Shown here: positions 13,795 to 18,225 of the stretch, one piece after another
How the letters are laid out: each line of letters opens with the position of its first letter
Numbering within the stretch: position 1 is the first letter of the stretch
From: JBDTSW01 sp039930945
GTDB taxonomy: Bacteria; Actinomycetota; Thermoleophilia; Solirubrobacterales; 70-9
Assembly (NCBI GenBank): GCA_039930945.1
Contig: JBDTSW010000040.1
Location: forward strand, 1 to 18,225
Direction of reading: 5' to 3'
DNA: 18,225 nucleotides
Program-made: the position numbers and the translations under genes
Notes under the pieces: generated by a model
The model's input: only the letters and a program-made list of their open reading frames with translations
Told to the model about the DNA's origin: nothing
Databases searched by the model: none

Positions 13795-14919
13795 GAACCA
13801 GCGGGCCCGGCGACTCGAGGCGAACTCGACCTTCTCGGCGACGAGCGCTTCGGAGGGCGCCTGGAAGGCGCTGGATAGCTCGGGCCCGCCAAGGAAGTCG
13901 ACGTCGACGCGCCCGACGCGCCCGGACCCGAACTCGATGTAACAGGAGCCGCGACCCGTGAAGCCGTCCGGATCCTCGGTCCCACGGGTGCTTGCGATCA
14001 CCGACTTCGCCACGCTCGTGGCGGCACCCTCGGCGAACACACCCGACTTGGGGACGCCGAGGGTGGCGACATCGCCGACCGCGTAGACATTCGGAAACTT
14101 CGTCCGCAGGGTCCTCGAATCCACCGGGATGTAGCCGTCCTCGGCCATGCCGCTGGCCAGGACGACGTCCGGAGCCCGATGCTTGGGGACGCCGAGGAGG
14201 AGGTCGAAGGGCATCTCGCCGTCGTGGTCGAGGATCGCCACCTTCCGCTCGGGATCGATCGAGGCGATGAGGCGCTTCGGGACGAAGTTGATGTCGCGCT
14301 CGGCGAAGGCCTCGACGAGGGCCGCCGAGGTCTCCCTGGAGGCCGGAACGGGCGTGCTGAGCGGGATCACGAACGAGATCTCACACGCGTCCCTGACGCC
14401 TCGCTCGACCAAGTGATCGTGCAACAGCAGGCAGGCTTCACTCGGCGCCGGCGGGCACTTGACCGGCGTCCCGCAGACACCGATCAGGGCCCTGCCTTCC
14501 GAGAACGTCGGGATGACGCCGGCGAGCTGCTCGGCGCCGGCGACGGAGTAGAACTCGTTGCCGCCTGCCGCCAGACCAGGAGTGGCATCCATGTCGGAGT
14601 CGGCCCCGAGCGCCACCACCAGATGATCGGCTTCGTGGACGCCGGCGTCAGTGGTAACCACGCGCGACTCGGGGTCGATCGCCGTGATCGTCTCCTGTAC
14701 GAAGCGCACGCCCGGCTTGGAGATGTCGCTGTAGTGCATCCGGACCGCCTCGGGGGTGGCCCGCCCGAACATCAGGTCGAGCTTTGAGAAGCCGAAGACG
14801 AACGAGTCGTTCCTGTCGATCAGGGTTACCTCGACGTCCTCGCCGAGTGCTTCCGAGAGGCGTGTACAGAGCTCGAGGCCGCCGAAGCCGGCACCGAGAA
14901 CGACGACCCGAGTCTTCAC
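13792..14919 (-). CDS. Second sulfide:quinone oxidoreductase-like flavoprotein
   Basis: This 375-residue protein begins with MKTRVVVLGAGFGGLELC, the FAD-binding beta-alpha-beta unit. It continues with VTLIDRNDSFVFGFSKLDL, LVVALGADSD and the second FAD box NVYAVGDVATLG (277-288). It keeps the SQR-type cysteines C155 in VKCPPAPSEACLL and C326 in GSCYIEFG, the same motif pair as the protein at 9223-10380, but overall sequence is quite different, so it is a paralogue and not a recent duplicate. I chose GTG 14919 because it gives the canonical flavoprotein N terminus and lies 7 nt after TATATT; the frame is open for 16 more codons. The gene converges on the exporter, with a tRNA-like segment in the gap. 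Electron acceptor is probably quinone; substrate is sulfide or a related thiol (inference). Confidence 0.91.
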   Translation of the reverse strand: MKTRVVVLGAGFGGLELCTRLSEALGEDVEVTLIDRNDSFVFGFSKLDLMFGRATPEAVRMHYSDISKPGVRFVQETITAIDPESRVVTTDAGVHEADHLVVALGADSDMDATPGLAAGGNEFYSVAGAEQLAGVIPTFSEGRALIGVCGTPVKCPPAPSEACLLLHDHLVERGVRDACEISFVIPLSTPVPASRETSAALVEAFAERDINFVPKRLIASIDPERKVAILDHDGEMPFDLLLGVPKHRAPDVVLASGMAEDGYIPVDSRTLRTKFPNVYAVGDVATLGVPKSGVFAEGAATSVAKSVIASTRGTEDPDGFTGRGSCYIEFGSGRVGRVDVDFLGGPELSSAFQAPSEALVAEKVEFASSRRARWF

Positions 14920-14926
14920 GGGGGCG

Positions 14927-14932
14927 AATATA
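14927..14932 (-). promoter_or_regulatory. Putative -10 (TATATT) of the second SQR-like gene
   Basis: TATATT on the minus strand ends 7 nt before GTG 14919, which has no SD, so the message is probably leaderless. This is one of the few AT-rich spots in the region. The rest of 14933-15090 holds only a 17-codon plus-strand tail ending KTVTVKK and TAG at 15029, resembling the C terminus of a secreted repeat protein but without a visible body. Confidence 0.42.
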
Positions 14933-15090
14933 TCGACCGCAATCGCAGCGACCCCCAGGACCCCCAAGGAGCAGCCTGGCCGGCGGAACCGCCCGCACCC
15001 GGGCCAAGACGGTCACCGTCAAGAAGTAGCGTTCTCAGCCTTGGACTCAGTCTGTCGGGCTGTCCGCCCCGAGCGCCGAACGGCCGTCCT

Positions 15091-15531
15091 CTAAGGAGAT
15101 TCCGGCTGGACATGGGACATGGACTCTCCGGGTGGAGCGCAGGCGACTTCGACGCGCATACCGTCTGGATCGAACACGAACATCTCGTAGTAGCCCTCGA
15201 TGTCCCGGTCCTCTTCGGGTGGGTAGTGGATCTCGGCGCCGATATCGAGACAGGTCTGGTAGGCGGCGTCGACCTCCTCGCGGGTGTCGACGTAGAAGGC
15301 CAGGTGTTCGAGCCCGACTTCGTAGTAGCGGTACTTGCCTGGATCCGCCTGCCGCAGCCCGAGCTGCTGGTCCGCCCAGCCAAGGTAGACGACCTCCTCG
15401 GTTCCCCGGTAGCTCGGATATCGCGCTTCTTCGTGAAGGCCGAACGGGCCGAGGACCGCGAGATAGAAGGCGAGCGACCGTTGAAGGTCGCCGACTGCGA
15501 GGTCGACGTGATGGATCGCGCGTGCAGGCAC
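15091..15531 (-). CDS. VOC-family (glyoxalase/dioxygenase-fold) protein
   Basis: The 146-residue protein carries two beta-alpha-beta-beta-beta units of the vicinal oxygen chelate fold. Likely metal ligands are H8 in AIHHVDLAV, H76 in LEHLAFYV and E128 in GMRVEVAC, in the usual strand positions; the DPDGMRVE motif is typical. Members include glyoxalases, extradiol dioxygenases and resistance proteins, and the exact reaction cannot be chosen from sequence. The GTG start at 15531 has a GGGAG about 7 nt upstream. The last ~8 codons (SHVQPESP) are encoded by one arm of a perfect 17-bp inverted repeat that encloses the gene, so the normal C terminus may have been replaced. An adjacent direct repeat CATGTCC-CATGTCC marks the same spot. 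Confidence 0.9.
   Translation of the reverse strand: MPARAIHHVDLAVGDLQRSLAFYLAVLGPFGLHEEARYPSYRGTEEVVYLGWADQQLGLRQADPGKYRYYEVGLEHLAFYVDTREEVDAAYQTCLDIGAEIHYPPEEDRDIEGYYEMFVFDPDGMRVEVACAPPGESMSHVQPESP
15098..15114 (+). repeat. Inverted repeat arm, left (17 bp)
   Basis: GATTCCGGCTGGACATG here is the exact reverse complement of 15583-15599. The arm lies inside the 3' end of the VOC gene. Flanking bases on both sides do not match, so the repeat is exactly 17 bp. Confidence 0.8.
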
Positions 15532-15582
15532 CGGCAGCTCCCTCGTGTGAAACGCCGTTCCAGACTATGCGGTTGCGTTTCG

Positions 15583-15599
15583 CATGTCCAGCCGGAATC
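15583..15599 (-). repeat. Inverted repeat arm, right (17 bp)
   Basis: CATGTCCAGCCGGAATC lies about 50 bp upstream of the VOC start codon and is the exact inverse of the left arm. The two arms bound a ~500-bp segment holding the whole VOC gene and its SD. Confidence 0.8.
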
Positions 15600-15661
15600 A
15601 ACGGCTCAGGCCGCTGGTTCTTCCATTCGCCGCTGACCTGCTCCCCTCGCCTGTTGACACC

Positions 15662-15811
15662 TCAGGCCGCTTGATTTCGTAGGGCTTCGATCTCGTCCTG
15701 GGCATCCTCCCAGGTCTGCCTCACCTCCTTAGGGGTGCGGTAGTCGAGGCCGCTGTGCGGCCTGTCGTGGTAGCGGCCGACGTAGGCGCCGATGCCGGCA
15801 CGCTCGCCACC
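15662..15811 (-). pseudogene. IS3-type transposase (OrfB/integrase) C-terminal remnant
   Basis: The minus strand encodes about 48 codons ending at TGA/TCA 15662 that read as the very end of an rve-type integrase: AYVGRYHDRPHSGLDYRTPK, then EVRQTWEDAQDEIEAL. The Y-x-RP-H-L-Y-TP pattern is characteristic of IS3/IS481-group transposases. The DDE catalytic core and the first ORF are absent; upstream the frame turns into the shadow of the beta-helix gene, whose stop is at 15835. The element was therefore cut, with the break between about 15811 and 15834. TGTTGACACC at 15651 just beyond the stop may be the original IS end; no matching partner end is present in the window. Confidence 0.7.
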
Positions 15812-15834
15812 TCGTCGGCCGTCTCTTCTTCCGC

Positions 15835-17145
15835 TCAGGGGTCGGTGTTCTCGAAGGCGCCGGAGTCGCAGCCACTCGACGGTCGGGCGACGCCGCGCTG
15901 GTCCTTGGGCGGGCACGCCCCCGCGAGGCCGATCGCGGGGCTTCCGGTCAGCAGTGGGACCGTCAGCGTCGGCCCCCCGTAGTTGCCGATCGTGCCGAGC
16001 TTCGCGCCCGCGTAAGAGGTCTCGGTGTAGCCGCCAGACATCGGACAGGTTGTTGTCGCCGGTTGCTGCACGAGATTCCCACCCGAGCCGCTGATCGTGC
16101 CCGCGCACTGCGCGCCTGAGACGTCCGACTTGACCCCGGTTCCCACGCCAGTCCCGACACCGTTGCCGACAATGATCGAGTCGCCCGGGTTGATCACCGC
16201 CCCCGAGTGCTGGTAGAGGCCGCCGCCGATGCCGGTGCTGTACGCGTCGCCGGCCCGGTTCAAGAACAGCGTCGTCTGGTCTAACGTCACGACGGCGCCA
16301 TTGTCGGCCATGATCCCCCCGCCCTGATAAGTGTCCGGGCCGCCACCCGTGACGGCGACATTGTTGTAGAAGGTGGAATTCTCGACCACGAGGAACGGCT
16401 CCTCGGAGTTCGGGCCGACCGTCGCCCCGTCGGCGAGGATGCCGCCCCCCTTCTGGGTCGCCGGATTTGATACGAACGTCGAGCCCCGGATGGTGGTCAC
16501 CGGCTGGGTGATGCTCGAGCGAAGATCGAGCCCGGCGCCCTCCACCGCGCGGTTGTAGTACACCGTGCTGCGCACGATCGACAGGTCGTCGGCAACCGAT
16601 GAGATGCCGCCGCCGAGCTGCGCCTCGTTATCGGTGACCTTGACGTTCTTGACGACGACCCTTTCGCCGATCGCCGTGATGCCGCCGCCGATGCTCGTGT
16701 GTCCGGGGTTCGCCGACGAATCGCCGCCCTTGATCGTCAGGCCCAGGAACTTGTCCTTCCCGCCGGCGGTGAAGACCCGGTCGACCCCGTTTGCGTCGAC
16801 CTTGGTCTTCTTGGGACCCACGCCCTTGATCGTCAGGTCGCCGAACACATTGAAGTCCCCATCGTCGATGCTCGCCGCGCTGGTGGCGGGGATCCGCATC
16901 TCGTAGGTGCCCCGTGAGAGGGTCACCTTGTCCGGGCCGCCGTGGTTGTTCGCCGCCTTGATCGCCTCGCGCAGCGAGCAGTCGCTCGGCTTGCACCCGT
17001 TCGGCGGCGGGTCATTGAAGCGCGTCGGGACGAACTCATCCGCGACGGCAGGGCTCGAACCCAGCGCGAGCGGAAGCAGGGCGAGCACGGCACCTCGCCA
17101 AGGGCGGAACGTTCGGCGTCGACTGACCAACTCCCCTGTCTTCAC
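15835..17145 (-). CDS. Secreted CSLREA / right-handed parallel beta-helix protein
   Basis: The 436-residue protein has a signal peptide (basic RRRTFRPWR, hydrophobic core, cleavage near PAVA-D at ~36) and the CSLREA motif at 56-61, followed by AIKAANN. The body (70-400) is made of short beta-helix rungs with repeated GGGI, N-x-T/S-x-F/Y and VVENSTF patterns. The C-terminal tail has the conserved P-x-DQRG (415-418) and CDSGAFE (426-432) signature, so the chain is complete. Such proteins are extracellular, possibly adhesin- or polysaccharide-related, but have no proven activity. A GTG-rich tandem (GVGTGVGTGV at ~329-338) sits in one loop. GTG 17145 lacks an SD but follows TAGCAT by 6 nt. The IS remnant abuts its 3' end. 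Confidence 0.91.
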   Translation of the reverse strand: MKTGELVSRRRTFRPWRGAVLALLPLALGSSPAVADEFVPTRFNDPPPNGCKPSDCSLREAIKAANNHGGPDKVTLSRGTYEMRIPATSAASIDDGDFNVFGDLTIKGVGPKKTKVDANGVDRVFTAGGKDKFLGLTIKGGDSSANPGHTSIGGGITAIGERVVVKNVKVTDNEAQLGGGISSVADDLSIVRSTVYYNRAVEGAGLDLRSSITQPVTTIRGSTFVSNPATQKGGGILADGATVGPNSEEPFLVVENSTFYNNVAVTGGGPDTYQGGGIMADNGAVVTLDQTTLFLNRAGDAYSTGIGGGLYQHSGAVINPGDSIIVGNGVGTGVGTGVKSDVSGAQCAGTISGSGGNLVQQPATTTCPMSGGYTETSYAGAKLGTIGNYGGPTLTVPLLTGSPAIGLAGACPPKDQRGVARPSSGCDSGAFENTDP

Positions 17146-17151
17146 ACGACG

Positions 17152-17157
17152 ATGCTA
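17152..17157 (-). promoter_or_regulatory. Putative -10 (TAGCAT) of the beta-helix gene
   Basis: TAGCAT on the minus strand is 6 nt before GTG 17145, matching the leaderless pattern seen at other SD-less starts. No -35 was recognised. Confidence 0.35.
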
Positions 17158-17239
17158 GCGCTCGCCGGCGGAGGGATCGTCCCGAGCGCGCGACCGCGCC
17201 GCGAGCTAGCCCTTGAGCTCGGAACCGGCCCGGTCGCGA

Positions 17240-17288
17240 TAGTCGGGGCGACTGGATTTGAACCAGCGACCTTTCGGCCCCCAGCCGA
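17240..17288 (-). other. tRNA-like 3' half (T-arm plus acceptor strand), copy 2
   Basis: On the minus strand this reads as a stem TCGGC-TGGGG-GCCGA (17288-17274), then AAGGTC, a perfectly formed T-arm GCTGG-TTCAAAT-CCAGT (17267-17251), then CGCCCCG and ACTA. The last part resembles a tRNA acceptor 3' strand plus discriminator and a CCA-like end, close to actinobacterial tRNA-Pro 3' ends from memory. No D-arm or 5' CGGGGCG partner lies upstream, so it is a fragment such as an attachment-site remnant, not a working tRNA. Confidence 0.42.
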
Positions 17289-17326
17289 GAGGATCCGGGT
17301 GTCGATGCGTCCCGGAGCGTCCCCCG

Positions 17327-17362
17327 CGTCCAGATCGTCCACGCCCGTGGACGATCTGGACG
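17327..17362. repeat. Perfect 17-bp inverted repeat with 2-nt loop
   Basis: CGTCCAGATCGTCCACG (17327-17343) is followed by CC and its exact reverse complement (17346-17362). As RNA or cruciform DNA this is a very stable hairpin. There is no T-run, and it is more than 180 bp from the nearest gene end. It may be a recombination or protein-binding site, or a U-less terminator. Confidence 0.85.
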
Positions 17363-17803
17363 GATTGGACGTATCAGTCGGCACCAAAGCGGTACCACGC
17401 CCGCGATCCGTCACTCGAACCAAGGCGAACGCGCACTCGTCGCCCGGTCTTGCGGCGGCAACGCTCACGCCCTCCTCGACGCGGGGGCCGCGTGGTCTCC
17501 GCTCGGCTCATCCGGCGACCCTGCAGCACTCGTGCCGTGATGTGTTCGTCACAACCCACCAGCGCTACGACGGCCGCTCGAGAAACCCATCACCCACCGT
17601 CGCTTTGGCAGCCGCCCGAAGCGGGCTTCCGAGAGCCGCGCCCAGGTGGGACGACGTTTGAGCTGAGCGCGCGCTCCGTCGATCCAGGTCCACTCGTCAA
17701 TCCGTCCAGCGCGCTAATCGATCCACCGCGGCCGGTCGATTCAAGCCACAAACCAGGCGGCATCGGGCGGACCCGTCGCAACACGGGAATGCGGGGCCAG
17801 AAG

Positions 17804-17819
17804 TCTCACACGGGTGAGA
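17804..17819. promoter_or_regulatory. Small palindrome upstream of the secreted protein
   Basis: TCTCAC-ACGG-GTGAGA has perfect 6-bp arms and lies 22 bp before the SD of the secreted protein. Its position suits an operator or a 5'-UTR hairpin. No -10 element is obvious beside it. Confidence 0.28.
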
Positions 17820-17850
17820 TGCTCGGCCGTCGACACGACAGGAGGTTGTC

Positions 17851-18144
17851 TTGAGAAATAAGAAGCTGTGCGTGACGATTGGCACGGTGGCCGCCGTGTA
17901 TCTGTCCGCGCTCGCTCCCGCGGGTCAGGCGGATACCGTCTGCAACGAGGCGGAGAACTCGCACCGCGGCGGCTATGTCGTCTCGGATGGGTTCGTCGAC
18001 CCCGTCCCGCCCGCGTTCCTCCGCGAGGGTGGTTCGCAGATGACGGTGGGCAACGACAACGCTGTGGGCCTGGACAACGCGGCGGATCGTTCGCCCGCGC
18101 TGCGCCAGTGCGAGCAAGAAGACGGCGGACCCGATCCCACCTGA
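17851..18144 (+). CDS. Small secreted protein of unknown function
   Basis: The 97-residue product begins at TTG 17851, supported by a strong SD (GGAGG at 17841-17845, 5 nt spacing), the best in the window. Residues 1-27 form a signal peptide (RNKK, hydrophobic core, cleavage after PAGQA). The mature ~70 residues are acidic and Asn/Asp-rich, with a GGYVVSDGFVDPVPPAFLRE segment, a GNDNAVGLDNAADRS segment and two cysteines (TVCNE and RQCEQ) that could form one disulfide. I know no family for it. The first codons (AGAAATAAGAAG) are AT-rich compared with the surroundings, which favours initiation. A hairpin follows its stop. It stands alone in the visible region. Confidence 0.72.
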   Translation: MRNKKLCVTIGTVAAVYLSALAPAGQADTVCNEAENSHRGGYVVSDGFVDPVPPAFLREGGSQMTVGNDNAVGLDNAADRSPALRQCEQEDGGPDPT

Positions 18145-18171
18145 GCCGCTGGTCCCTTCGCAGTGCAGCAC

Positions 18172-18202
18172 CACGAGGGGCCGTGGAAGCCGGGCCCCTG
18201 TG
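18172..18202 (+). terminator. Hairpin after the secreted protein gene
   Basis: AGGGGCC (18176-18182) pairs with GGCCCCT (18193-18199) around a 10-nt loop, and CAC/GTG can extend the stem past one bulged base. It lies ~30 nt after the stop and has no T-run. A U-less terminator is plausible. Confidence 0.37.
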
Positions 18203-18225
18203 CACTTGCCCTCCAATGACTGCAT

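Larger units (their letters stand above)
17146..17850. other. 705-bp stretch without a convincing gene
   Basis: All six frames contain open stretches, but they are Arg/Pro-rich, lack SDs and include peptides produced by tRNA-like sequence (for example GATGFEPATF and VAGSNPV). I see a tRNA-like 3' segment, a perfect long hairpin and a small palindrome (listed separately), and otherwise nothing. It separates the beta-helix gene from the small secreted protein. Confidence 0.6.

Noticed and set aside
13700..13800. Functional tRNA gene with long variable arm or intron
   Set aside because: T-stem mispairs, the 5' half cannot be folded as D-arm and acceptor, and the loop of the upstream stem is 22 nt.
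14976..15029. Plus-strand tail ending KTVTVKK, possible C terminus of a secreted protein
   Set aside because: Only about 17 codons with no start or body; too little to list as a gene.
17240..17330. Functional tRNA gene
   Set aside because: Only a T-arm, variable-like and acceptor 3' strand are present; there is no D-arm or 5' acceptor partner.
17258..17854. Plus-strand ORF containing NQRPFGP, and others reading GATGFEPATF or VAGSNPV
   Set aside because: These peptides are what tRNA-like sequence gives when translated; they are a familiar annotation artefact.
17806..18225. Minus-strand ORF running to the window edge
   Set aside because: Antisense to the small secreted protein that has a strong SD and signal peptide; no SD or motif of its own.
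1..18225. CRISPR array, intact integrase, toxin-antitoxin pair or phage genes
   Set aside because: No regularly spaced repeats and no matching protein motifs were seen in any frame.

Overview
The window is high-GC DNA (roughly 65-70% by eye) from what looks like an actinomycete. The gene content fits a soil actinobacterium of the Thermoleophilia/Solirubrobacterales kind: a DUF6325-SHOCT pair, MMPL exporter, CYP125/124-like P450, PaaI thioesterase and CSLREA beta-helix protein. Many genes have no Shine-Dalgarno (SD) sequence but carry a TAnnnT hexamer 6-9 nt before the start codon, as in leaderless actinobacterial transcripts. The lineage is inferred from style, not from a marker gene.

Left part (1-7.4 kb) is a lipid/redox and envelope region: a stand-alone Rieske protein, a DUF6325+SHOCT operon, a decayed fibronectin-III-like fragment, a cytochrome P450 convergent with an SDR oxidoreductase whose catalytic Ser and Lys are replaced, a two-gene lipoprotein operon whose first gene has an in-frame TAG just after the lipobox region, a patatin-like hydrolase, a hotdog thioesterase, and a methyltransferase cut off after its SAM-binding half and joined to a small membrane ORF.

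Middle part (7.4-15 kb) is a flavoprotein/sulfur-handling block. A 95-aa unknown is translationally coupled to an FAD oxidoreductase with a coiled-coil tail. Facing it is a tight operon on the minus strand: an ArsR-rhodanese fusion regulator, a DsrE-family protein and a sulfide:quinone-oxidoreductase-like flavoprotein. An RND/MMPL exporter is divergent from this operon. The shared promoter region holds a 12-bp perfect palindrome that contains a TATACT -10 on both strands, and a possible 28-codon leaderless leader ORF overlaps the exporter start. A second SQR-like flavoprotein converges on the exporter. The likely common theme is sensing and handling of reactive or reduced sulfur species (inference).

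Right part (13.7-18.2 kb) shows genome plasticity. Two tRNA-like T-arm segments sharing 21 identical bases lie about 3.5 kb apart in the same orientation. Between them are the second SQR-like gene, a VOC protein enclosed by a perfect 17-bp inverted repeat, an IS3-type transposase C-terminal remnant and a secreted parallel beta-helix protein. Beyond lies about 700 bp with no convincing gene but with a perfect 17-bp-arm hairpin, then a small secreted protein with a strong SD. No complete tRNA, rRNA, CRISPR array or intact mobile element was seen.
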